Shown: positions 41,412 through 50,200 of the stretch, one piece after another | How the letters are laid out: every line of letters starts with the position of its first letter | Position numbering within the stretch: position 1 is the first letter of the stretch | Source: an uncultured Burkholderiaceae bacterium | Lineage (GTDB): Bacteria; Pseudomonadota; Gammaproteobacteria; Burkholderiales; Burkholderiaceae | Length of the DNA: 64,000 bases | Assembly (NCBI GenBank): GCA_937871985.1 | Contig: CALMPB010000155.1 | Coordinates: forward strand, 1-64,000 | Reading direction: 5' to 3' | Translations under genes and position numbers: made by a program | The notes under the pieces: model-generated | What the model was told of the DNA's origin: nothing | Seen by the model: the letters and a program-made list of their open reading frames with translations, nothing else | Databases searched by the model: none

Positions 41412-41645
41412 TCAGGACAGGAGGAAATAGGTCAGCACCAGGTACATCGCGACGAAGCGCACGACGACACCCAGGAACTGGCGCTGGGACAGGCGCTGCT
41501 CGGCCCACCCGGTGTAGGCGGTACGCATCGCCCACACGCCCCACAGGAGCAGGACGGCGAACACCAGGCCGAGCACCACCGTGGCCACGGCGGCGGGGGC
41601 GAAGCCGCCATTGGCCTGGAAGGCACTGACCTGGGCGGCGTTCAT
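41412..41645 (-). CDS. Integrating conjugative element protein TIGR03758
   Basis: A 77-residue membrane protein with two helices (AAVATVVLGLVFAVLLLWGV; LGVVVRFVAMYLVLTYFLL). It is a standard small gene between RAQPRD and the pilin-like gene in this family. Its ATG overlaps the RAQPRD stop. Confidence 0.87.
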   Translation of the reverse strand: MNAAQVSAFQANGGFAPAAVATVVLGLVFAVLLLWGVWAMRTAYTGWAEQRLSQRQFLGVVVRFVAMYLVLTYFLLS

Positions 41646-42001
41646 TGGGGTGCCTCCTGGTCGGAGGGCGGGCTGGACTGGCGATAGTCACCGGACAGCT
41701 CGACCGGATCGCGCGGCTGGGCGCGCGGCGGCGTCAGGTAGTCCTGGATGCCCGCCCGGACGCGCTGAAGATCCTCGCGCAGGCGGGCATGGTCGAAGTG
41801 GTAGCGGGCGCGTTCCTGCGGAGCGGTATTGGCGGCGTGCTCGGCGAGGCGGTCGATCAGCTCGAGCTGGCGCGCAATTACAGCGAGTTGCTCACGCTCA
41901 GGGGTGTCGTCGGCACTGGCGGGTTGCGGGGCCGAAAGCGACACGACCAGCAGCATGGCCAGCGAAGACCATGCGGATACGCGGCGGTTGCTCGGTCCCA
42001 T
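41642..42001 (-). CDS. RAQPRD-family ICE protein (TIGR01690)
   Basis: A 119-residue exported protein with a signal peptide (SLAMLLVVSLSAPQPASA), a helical core (LAVIARQLELIDRLAEHAAN) and the family-defining RAQPRD motif near the C-terminus (TPPRAQPRDPVELSGDYRQ). It is the first transfer gene left of the defence island; in uninterrupted relatives it would be close to the TIGR03747/traD genes, now 19 kb to the right. Confidence 0.9.
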   Translation of the reverse strand: MGPSNRRVSAWSSLAMLLVVSLSAPQPASADDTPEREQLAVIARQLELIDRLAEHAANTAPQERARYHFDHARLREDLQRVRAGIQDYLTPPRAQPRDPVELSGDYRQSSPPSDQEAPQ

Positions 42002-42206
42002 CGTGCCATTCCTTCCTGCTAAGGCAATGGCGTGATGGTGTGGAAGAGCGGATGTTCATGCTGCAAAGAATCAGAATCAGGGCTGTACCGGATTCCCGGT
42101 CTCCCCCCTATGTCAGCCCTGAAGCTTCACGTCATGACTGGCAACGTCCACATGCTGCGCCCAGGTGAGAGATAATGCCGTCAAGTCCGATGAAATCCGC
42201 TCAAAC

Positions 42207-42258
42207 CAGGTTCAATCAGGTTAATTCGGCTTTTCAAGTGGGCTGATTGATGTAATAT
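42207..42258 (+). promoter_or_regulatory. Putative promoter/operator of the defence operon
   Basis: An extended -10 TGTAATAT (42251-42258) is preceded at 16 bp by TTTTCA (42231-42236). Just upstream are two direct CAGGTT repeats one helical turn apart (42207-42212, 42217-42222), a possible binding site for the HTH regulator encoded directly downstream. Confidence 0.4.
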
Positions 42259-42306
42259 CTCAATCTTGCCCGTACTCCGCCCCACTCTGTGATGGAAGCT
42301 CATGTC

Positions 42307-42504
42307 ATGTCGGATCGCTGGTTGTCGGTCGAGGAGATCGCAGAGTATCTCGGCGTCAGTAAGGACACCGTCTACGCATGGATCAGCAAGCGGAACATGC
42401 CGGCCCACCGTATCGGCCGGCTGTGGAAATTCAAGACCGAAGAAGTGGATGAATGGGTTTGTTCTGGAGGGGCCGCGGATGCCGAGAGTAAGGGCAAGGG
42501 ATGA
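42307..42504 (+). CDS. Excisionase-type HTH DNA-binding protein
   Basis: A 65-residue protein consisting of an HTH_17/excisionase-type winged helix (WLSVEEIAEYLGVSKDTVYA, ISKRNMPAHRIGRLWKFKTE). ATG 42307 follows GGAAG at 8 bp; GTG 42289 and ATG 42292 are alternatives. Such proteins often precede restriction-modification and related defence operons. Here it is the first gene of the island and is likely its regulator, not an excisionase, since no integrase is nearby. Confidence 0.75.
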   Translation: MSDRWLSVEEIAEYLGVSKDTVYAWISKRNMPAHRIGRLWKFKTEEVDEWVCSGGAADAESKGKG

Positions 42505-42570
42505 GGTACTGGTTTGCCATAGGTTTCGCCTACTTCGTTCAAGTTTCGAAGTGGAAGCAGGAGATGTGAT

Positions 42571-43614
42571 GTGACAACGATTTCTTGCGTGGATTTGTTC
42601 TGCGGCGCGGGTGGGCTGACGCACGGTTTCGTCTTGGAGGGGCTGCCCGTGGTCGCCGGTATTGATCTGGACCCTGCATGCCGTTTCCCTTACGAGGCAA
42701 ACAATCAAGCCCGATTTGTAGAGCGGGATATCAGCACAGTCACAACGACTGAACTGAAAGAGTTATTCGGCGACGCCGACCTGACGATTCTCGCGGGCTG
42801 TGCCCCGTGCCAACCCTTCTCGACATACGCGCAGCGGTACGAACTGGACGGGAAGGATGGCAAGTGGGGCCTGCTGTATGAGTTCGCGCGTCTCGCCAAA
42901 GGTGCCAAGCCTGATGTCATCACGATGGAAAACGTGCCCTCGGTCGCAAAGCACGAGGTGTTTCATGACTTCGTCGATACGCTGGAACGGCTCGGCTACA
43001 ACGTCTGGTTCGATGTCGTCGACAGCTCCCACTATGGCGTGCCACAGATGCGGCGGCGCATGGTGCTACTGGCATCGAAGCATGGCGACATCAAGATGAT
43101 CGAACCGACCCACGAGAAACCAAAGACGGTTCGGCAAGCCATCGGCCGGTTGCGCCCATTGAGCGCGGGCGAGGCGGCCCCGAGGGACAAATTGCACGTC
43201 ACCTCGACGCTTTCCGAAAAAAATCTCCAGCGGATCAAAGTCTCGAAGCCCGGTGGAACTTGGCGCGATTGGCCGGATGATCTCGTTGCCGACTGTCACC
43301 GCGCCGAGAGTGGACGCACCTACCCCGGCGTGTATGGACGCATGGAGTGGGACAAACCCGCCCCGACCATGACCACGCAATGCTACGGCTTCGGCAATGG
43401 CCGTTTCGGGCACCCGGAACAGGATCGAGCCATTTCATTGCGGGAAGCAGCGATCCTCCAGAGCTTTCCACGCGACTATGCGTTCGTGCCGGATGACGGC
43501 GAAGTGAGCTTCAAGGTCTTGGGGCGACTCATCGGAAATGCGGTTCCTGTCGATCTCGGTCGTGCCATCGCGCGCAGCATCAACACGCATATCGCATCGG
43601 TCACGGCCCGATGA
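42571..43614 (+). CDS. DNA (cytosine-5) methyltransferase
   Basis: A 347-residue 5-methylcytosine methyltransferase with all core motifs in order: I (SCVDLFCGAGGLTHGF, residues 5-20), IV (GCAPCQPFS, catalytic Cys80), VI (TMENVPS), VIII (GVPQMRRRMVLL), the target-recognition region (about 190-285) and IX/X (AAILQSFPRDY, IGNAVPVDLG). The GTG start follows AGGAG. With the Vsr gene it forms a Dcm/Vsr-type pair. It is not the adenine methylase of class 1 DISARM and may protect host DNA against another nuclease or mark a second motif. Confidence 0.9.
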   Translation: MTTISCVDLFCGAGGLTHGFVLEGLPVVAGIDLDPACRFPYEANNQARFVERDISTVTTTELKELFGDADLTILAGCAPCQPFSTYAQRYELDGKDGKWGLLYEFARLAKGAKPDVITMENVPSVAKHEVFHDFVDTLERLGYNVWFDVVDSSHYGVPQMRRRMVLLASKHGDIKMIEPTHEKPKTVRQAIGRLRPLSAGEAAPRDKLHVTSTLSEKNLQRIKVSKPGGTWRDWPDDLVADCHRAESGRTYPGVYGRMEWDKPAPTMTTQCYGFGNGRFGHPEQDRAISLREAAILQSFPRDYAFVPDDGEVSFKVLGRLIGNAVPVDLGRAIARSINTHIASVTAR

Positions 43615-43634
43615 CGAGCTGACGAGGGCCTCCG

Positions 43635-44093
43635 ATGTCGCGCATTCAGCCCACGCCCCCCGAGACCAGTCGCCGCATGGCGAAGGTACGGCAGAAGGAA
43701 ACGGATGCCGAGATCGCGCTGCGAAGAGAGCTTTACAGAAGGGGAATGCGCTACCGGGTCGACTACGAGGTTTTGAAAAAGCCTCGGCGTGTGGCTGACG
43801 TGGCATTCCCAGGGTTGAAGATCGCCGTCTTCGTCGATGGCTGTTTTTGGCATGGCTGCCCTGAGCATGCCACCTGGCCAAAGCAGAACGCCGAGTTCTG
43901 GCGGCAAAAGATCGAGATGAATCGACTCAGGGATGCCGACACGAATTCGAGACTGCTCGAAGTCGGTTGGGCGGTACTGCGATTCTGGGAGCACGAGTCA
44001 CCGGTCGAAGCCACGGATACCGTCGTACAGGCGGTCGCCATCGCAAAAGCAAAGCGCTGCACATCGTCTGCTGGCGCACACAAGAAAAAGTGA
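43635..44093 (+). CDS. Very-short-patch (Vsr) mismatch endonuclease
   Basis: A 152-residue Vsr-family nickase. Conserved elements: RMAKVRQKETDAEIALRREL, the catalytic Asp in ADVAFPGLKIAVFVDGCFWH, zinc ligands in GCPEH and the ending VLRFWEHE. Vsr cuts next to T:G mismatches created by deamination of 5-methylcytosine, and its genes accompany 5mC methyltransferases, as here (20 bp after). Its stop is 8 bp before drmD. Confidence 0.9.
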   Translation: MSRIQPTPPETSRRMAKVRQKETDAEIALRRELYRRGMRYRVDYEVLKKPRRVADVAFPGLKIAVFVDGCFWHGCPEHATWPKQNAEFWRQKIEMNRLRDADTNSRLLEVGWAVLRFWEHESPVEATDTVVQAVAIAKAKRCTSSAGAHKKK

Positions 44094-44101
44094 ACAGGAA
44101 G

Positions 44102-47100
44102 ATGGCCGACCAAATGGAAAACTCGAACGATCAGATGCACCAGACCTACCGTGCTCGTCCCGAGCCCGGCCAGTTGGTAGAGGTTCGTCGGCGCCAGTGG
44201 GTCGTGGCGGATGTCACCTCGTCGAAACTGGAGTCGGCTTCAACCTCGCAGAACTGCGTGACGCTGTCTTCTATCGACGAGGGCGGTCTCGGCGAGGAGC
44301 TGGAAGTCATCTGGGAGATCGAACCCGGTGCACAAGTCATAGAGCGGGCGGGCCTGCCTTCCATTACCGGGCAAGATGATTCCGACACGCTCGAAGCCTT
44401 CCTGGATGCAGTGCGATGGGGCGCCGCCACCAATGCAGACCGAGGGTTTCTACAGGCACCGTTCCGCAGTGGCGTCAGCATCGAGGACTTTCAGCTCGAC
44501 CCTCTGGTACGCGCCATCGATATGGCCCGCGTCAACCTGCTCATCGCTGACGACGTCGGCTTGGGCAAGACCATCGAGGCGGGGCTGGTCATTCAGGAGA
44601 TGCTGCTCCGGCACCGTGCCCGCACCGTCTTGATCATCTGTCCTGCATCCCTTCAGGAGAAATGGCGCATCGAGATGCTGGAGAAGTTCGGCCTCGACTT
44701 CCGCGTGGTCGACACTGCCTACATCAAGCAGTTGCGGCGCGAACGCGGCATCCACGCCAACCCTTGGACATCTCATCCGCGCCTCATCGCCTCGATGGAC
44801 TGGGTCAAGAGTGGCGAGGGGCTGCGCGCCATGCGCGATGTCCTGCCTCCCCATGCCGGCCATCCACGCAAGTTCGATCTACTGGTCGTCGACGAAGCGC
44901 ACAACATCGCCCCCGCCGCCGGGGCTCACTACGCCCTTGAGAGTCAGCGGACCCGCTTCATCCGTGCGATCAGCCCGCATTTCCAGCATCGCCTGTTCCT
45001 GACCGCGACGCCGCACAACGGCTACACCGAGTCGTTCACCTCACTGCTGGAGTTGCTGGACGATCAACGCTTCGCCCGCAACATCCTCCCCGACGAGAAG
45101 CAGCTGAGCCAGGTGATGATCCGTCGCCTGAAGAGCGATCTCGTCGATGCTGACGGCAAGCCCCTGTATGCCCAGCGCAAGCTCCAGGCGCTGGCGGTCC
45201 CATACACGGATGAGGAACGGGAGATCCACCAGAAGCTGAACGATTACTGTGCCAGCCGCGAAAAGGACGCGGAGAAGACCGGCGGCACCTTCGGTACCTC
45301 ATTCGTCAACCAACTGCTCAAGAAGCGCCTGTTCTCGTCGCCCGCCGCGTTCGCGTCCACGCTCGAAAAGCACATCGCTTCACTATCGAATGGCACCAAG
45401 CCCAAGGCTCGAGATGCCATGGCCGAGCGCATCCTGCGCAAAGCCATCCTGAAAGCAGACGAGGATTACGCCGACGACCAGGAAGTCGAGAATGCTCAAT
45501 CGGAAGCCGTCGAGGAGGCATCACGCCGATCCCAGCCGCTGACTCACGAACAGCAACATATGCTGACGGATCTGAGGCAATGGGCGCAGCGCGCCAAGAA
45601 CCAGACCGACTCCAAGGCCAGAGCTATCCTCGATTGGCTCTCAGCCAATCTGAAACCGGGAGGCCAGTGGAACGATCGCAGGGTGATCCTGTTTACCGAA
45701 TACCGCACCACCCACCAGTGGATGCACGAGATCCTCGCCAGCCATGGTTTCGGTGGCGAACGACTCGGTCTGCTCCACGGAGGACTCACCCAGGATGAGC
45801 GTGAGCCCATCAAGGCAGCCTTCCAGGCATCTCCCAAGGATTCCCCCGTCCGCATCCTGCTCGCCACCGATGCGGCCTCCGAAGGTATCGACCTGCAGAA
45901 CCACTGTAACTGCCTCATTCACCTGGAGATCCCGTACAACCCCAATGTGATGGAGCAGCGTAACGGTCGTATCGACCGTCACGGACAACGCGAAAAAGAG
46001 GTGCTGATCTGGCACCCTGTTGACGGCGGTGACGAAAGCCACGCCTCGGTCGGTGGCCATGGTGACGACATCCTGCGTGCGCTGCGCAAACTGGAGTCGA
46101 TGCGCGCCGACATGGGCAGCGTCAATCCGGTCATCGCGCCCCAGATGTCCGGACTCATCGACGGCTCGCTGAAGGATCTGGACACCCGCCTCGCGGAGGC
46201 CAAGATTGCCAAGGCCAGGCGCTTCGTGCGCGCCGAACGCGAGCTGAAAGAGCGTGTCGCTAAGCTCCATGAACGGCTCCTCGCCACCCAGCAGGATTTT
46301 CACCTCACGCCCGATCACATCCAGATGGCGGTGAAGACTAGTCTCGCGCTGGCGGGTCGCCCCCCGTTGGAACCCGTCGCCCTCGCAGATGCGCCCCAAG
46401 GCAGCGCATTCAGGATGCCACCCCTCTCGGGATCATGGGCGCGCTGTCTGGAGGGCCTGCGTCACCCGCATACCCAGCAGATACGCCCCATCACCTTCGA
46501 CCACGCCGTGGCCAAGGGGCGAGACGATGTCGTCTTGGTCCACCTGAATCATCGATTGGTGCAGATGTGCCTGCGGCTGTTGCGCGCCGAGGTCTGGGCG
46601 CAGGATGACGTGAAGAAACTCCATCGCGTCACCGTGCGCACATTGCCGGATGGCAGCATCGAGGGTCCGGCTGTGGTCGTCATCTCGCGGCTGGTCATCA
46701 CCGGCGGCAACCACCATCGCCTTCACGAGGAACTGACCGTCTCGGGCGGCTATCTGCGCGATCAGTCGTTCCGGCGCGAAGAGGGCGTCACGCGTGTCCA
46801 GCAGTGGCTGGATGAGGCGCAGCCCATCACAGCGAACGATTCGCTGTTCGATGTCCTTCGGGTGCGCTTCGATCGCACTCGACCCGCCATCCTGCAGGCG
46901 GTCGATGCCCGCTCGAAGGATCGACTCAAGTTTCTGGCCAACACACTGCAGACCCGCAAGCAACGAGAGTTGGACGACATCAGTGCCGTGCTGGACGAAC
47001 TCGAGAAGGCGATCCAGAGTGAACTGAAAAAGGACCAGCAGCCCGAGCAGATGTCGCTGTTCACCGAGGACGAGCGCACCCAGCTCAGGCGCGATACCGC

Positions 47101-47254
47101 AGCGCTGGAGGCGCGCCTCGCGCGCATTCCGGCCGAGCGCATTCAGGAGGTCCAGGCCATCGAGACCCGCTATGCCAAGCTTGATGATCGCACCTTCCCT
47201 GTTGCCGTCGTCTTCCTGGTTCCCGAGTCAGCCATGGATGGGGGTGCGGCATGA
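44102..47254 (+). CDS. drmD: DISARM SNF2-like helicase DrmD
   Basis: A 1050-residue SNF2-family helicase/translocase, the marker protein of class 1 DISARM. Walker A DVGLGKTIEAG at 151-161, DEAH box (LLVVDEAHNI, 264-267), motif III LTATPHNG, and the second RecA lobe with ILLATDAASEGIDLQNHCNC and QRNGRIDRHGQ (motifs V and VI). ATG 44102 gives a normal N-terminus; the frame opening at 43967 overlaps vsr and is a shadow. Its stop overlaps the start of drmMI (ATGA). Confidence 0.9.
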   Translation: MADQMENSNDQMHQTYRARPEPGQLVEVRRRQWVVADVTSSKLESASTSQNCVTLSSIDEGGLGEELEVIWEIEPGAQVIERAGLPSITGQDDSDTLEAFLDAVRWGAATNADRGFLQAPFRSGVSIEDFQLDPLVRAIDMARVNLLIADDVGLGKTIEAGLVIQEMLLRHRARTVLIICPASLQEKWRIEMLEKFGLDFRVVDTAYIKQLRRERGIHANPWTSHPRLIASMDWVKSGEGLRAMRDVLPPHAGHPRKFDLLVVDEAHNIAPAAGAHYALESQRTRFIRAISPHFQHRLFLTATPHNGYTESFTSLLELLDDQRFARNILPDEKQLSQVMIRRLKSDLVDADGKPLYAQRKLQALAVPYTDEEREIHQKLNDYCASREKDAEKTGGTFGTSFVNQLLKKRLFSSPAAFASTLEKHIASLSNGTKPKARDAMAERILRKAILKADEDYADDQEVENAQSEAVEEASRRSQPLTHEQQHMLTDLRQWAQRAKNQTDSKARAILDWLSANLKPGGQWNDRRVILFTEYRTTHQWMHEILASHGFGGERLGLLHGGLTQDEREPIKAAFQASPKDSPVRILLATDAASEGIDLQNHCNCLIHLEIPYNPNVMEQRNGRIDRHGQREKEVLIWHPVDGGDESHASVGGHGDDILRALRKLESMRADMGSVNPVIAPQMSGLIDGSLKDLDTRLAEAKIAKARRFVRAERELKERVAKLHERLLATQQDFHLTPDHIQMAVKTSLALAGRPPLEPVALADAPQGSAFRMPPLSGSWARCLEGLRHPHTQQIRPITFDHAVAKGRDDVVLVHLNHRLVQMCLRLLRAEVWAQDDVKKLHRVTVRTLPDGSIEGPAVVVISRLVITGGNHHRLHEELTVSGGYLRDQSFRREEGVTRVQQWLDEAQPITANDSLFDVLRVRFDRTRPAILQAVDARSKDRLKFLANTLQTRKQRELDDISAVLDELEKAIQSELKKDQQPEQMSLFTEDERTQLRRDTAALEARLARIPAERIQEVQAIETRYAKLDDRTFPVAVVFLVPESAMDGGAA

Positions 47255-50200
47255 GCAATCACGACCTGCACCACGACTGGCTGGCGCTGATCGAGATCTC
47301 CGGCCCGTTCCTCGCCGTTCCCGTTCTCAAGGAGGCATTTCCCCAAGGCCTGGAAGAGCTCGACGGAATCAAGCGCAAACGGCTGCGACAGGCCTACGAG
47401 GAATGGCGTGAGGCGCTCGAGACGGATGATCCACAATTTCCCGAGCTGCACGCCGCCTGGATCGATGAGGTACTGGCGCGTGGTCTGGAACTCGATGAGG
47501 ATGGCAAAGGCGACGTCCTAAAGCGCGCCGACTGGTGCGCGGCCAACCTGAGTGTCAGCCTGCCCGAGCATGGCGTGACGCTGTTCCCGGGTCTCGCCGT
47601 CATCGACGAGCAACGGGCCAACAAGCCGCTGATGCTCATCCACACCTACGGTCAGGACGTCGACCTCGATGCCACCTTGAAGTTGGATGGATGGGCCGCC
47701 ACCCCGGCCGATCGCATGGTTCAGTTGTGCCGCGCCACCGGCTGCCGCCTCGGGCTGGTGACCAATGGCGAGCGCTGGATGCTGGTCGACGCCCCAGTAG
47801 GCGCCGTCACCACCTTCGCCAATTGGTACGCCCGCATCTGGAGCCAGGAGCCCATCACCCTGCAGGCCTTCGTGCACCTGCTGGGCATTCGTCGCTTTTT
47901 CGTCGATGAAGCCGAGCAACTGCCGGCACTGTTCGATCGCTCGCTGAAGTATCAGGACGAAGTCACCGACGTCCTCGGTGAGCAGGTGCGGCGCGCCGTG
48001 GAAGTGCTGATCCAGGCGCTCGACAAGGCCGACCAGGACCGCGACCGCGAGTTGCTGCGCGACGTGAAGGAGCCCGTGCTCTACGAGGCCGCGCTGACGG
48101 TGATGATGCGGCTGGTGTTCCTGCTCTCCGCCGAGGAGCGTGGCTTGCTGTTGCTCGGCGATGAACGCTACGAGGCCAACTACGCGCTCTCGACCTTGCG
48201 TATGCAATTGCGCAAGGAATCCGAGGAGATCCTCGAACGCCGCTGGGATGCCTGGTCGCGCCTGCTGGCCATCTTCCGCGCCGTGTTCGGCGGTATCGAA
48301 CACGAGAACCTGCGCCTGCCCGTACTGGGTGGCTCGCTGTTCGACCCGGATCGCTTTCCTTTCCTCGAGGGCCGCGCCAAGGGCTCCGATTGGCGCATCG
48401 ACACGGCCAAACCGCTGCCGATCGACAACCGCACCGTGCTGCTGTTGCTCGAGGCCATTCAGCAGTTCCAGGGTCGAACGCTGTCCTACCGAGCACTGGA
48501 CGTGGAGCAGATCGGCTACGTCTACGAGGGCCTGCTGGAACGCACCGTCAAGCGCACCGCCGAGGTCACGCTGGAACTGGATGGCACCAAGAACGCCAAG
48601 GCGCCCTGGGTCAAGTTAGCCGAGTTGGAATCCGCCCGCCTCGACGGCGCCGAACGCCTGGCCGATTTGCTTCAGGAGCGCTCCGGCAGTTCCGCCAGCC
48701 GTGTGCGCAACGATCTGGCCAAGCCGGTCGACGACACACTTGCCGACCGTCTGCTGGCCGCCTGCCATGGGGATACCAGCCTTCGTAACCGCATCAAGCC
48801 CTTTGCCCATCTAGTGCGCACCGATCCATGGGGCTACCCGCTGGTCTACCCCGCTGGGGCCTTCATCGTCACCACCGGTTCCGACCGGCGCGAGACTGGC
48901 ACCCACTACACGCCGAAATCGCTGACCGAGGCCATCGTTACCGAGACGTTGACGCCGATCGCCTATGTGGGACCAGCAGACGGCAAGCCGCGTGAGCAGT
49001 GGGTGTTGAAGTCGCCTGCCGAACTGCTGGACCTGAAGATCTGCGACCCAGCCATGGGCTCGGGCGCGTTCCTGGTGCAAGCCTGCCGCTGGCTGGCTGA
49101 TCGCCTGGTCGAGGCCTGGTCACAGGCCGAAGGCAGCGGAGAGACGGTGAGCGTGGATGGCGAAGTGCTGGATGTGCCGGACACCAAGGAGCCGCTGCCC
49201 CGCGACACCGAGGCCCGCACTGTGATCGCCCGCCGCCTCATCGCCGAGCGCTGCCTCTACGGTGTGGACCTGAATCCCCTTGCGGTCGAACTCGCCAAGC
49301 TCTCCATCTGGCTGGTGACGCTTGCCAAGGGACGTCCCTTTGGCTTTCTCGACCACAACTTGCGTTGCGGTGACAGTCTTCTCGGCATTCACCGGCTGGA
49401 TCAGATCACCGAACTCTCCATGACGCCGACTGGCAAGGGCCAGCAACGCTTGTTCGGGCAGAACATCGAGCGGGCGGTACATGAGGCGATCGAGTTGCGG
49501 CAGCGACTGCGCCAGATGCCGATTCGTGACATCCGCGACGTCGAGGCCATGGCGCGACTAGATGCCGATGCACGCCAGAAGCTCGAAGTGCCGGAGTGCA
49601 TCGCCGATGCGTTCATCGGGGAGGTGTTCGCAGCGGGCGGCAGTGGGTCGGGGCTGGAGAACGCCTTGGCATCGCTGGTCGTCCAGGCCGGACAGGCAAT
49701 CGACGGGGACCACGACGCGCTCGCCTTGATGCGTCGGAAGTCAGCTGCCGCACTCTCGACCGATCTGCCCGCCGACAAGACCGCGAGGCGGCCTTTCCAC
49801 TGGCCGCTGGAGTTCCCGGAAGTCTTCGCGCGCGAACGCGCCGGCTTCGATGCTCTGGTGGGGAACCCCCCATTCATTACCGGTAAGAGAATTTCAACGG
49901 TACTGGGCGGAACATATCAAAACTATCTCAAGGCTACTGTCCAAGACAGCAAGGGGGCAGCCGATCTCGTAGTCTTTTTCTTCAGACGCGCATTTTCTGT
50001 AAGTAGAAACGGGGGTCTGATCGGGTTGATCGGCACAAAATCGATATCAGAAGGGGACTCTCGTATCGTTGGGTTGGCTTGGCTTCTAACGAACGGAGCG
50101 CACCTCGTTTGGGCGAAACATGAGATTAGATGGCCCGGTTCAGCCAGTGTAATTGTCAGCCTCATCGTCCTTCATCGGGGAAGGTGGACGGGACAAGTCT

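Noticed and set aside
42307..42504. Excisionase of the ICE
   Set aside because: The fold is excisionase-like, but it is placed and spaced as the first gene of the defence operon and no integrase is near; a regulator is more likely.
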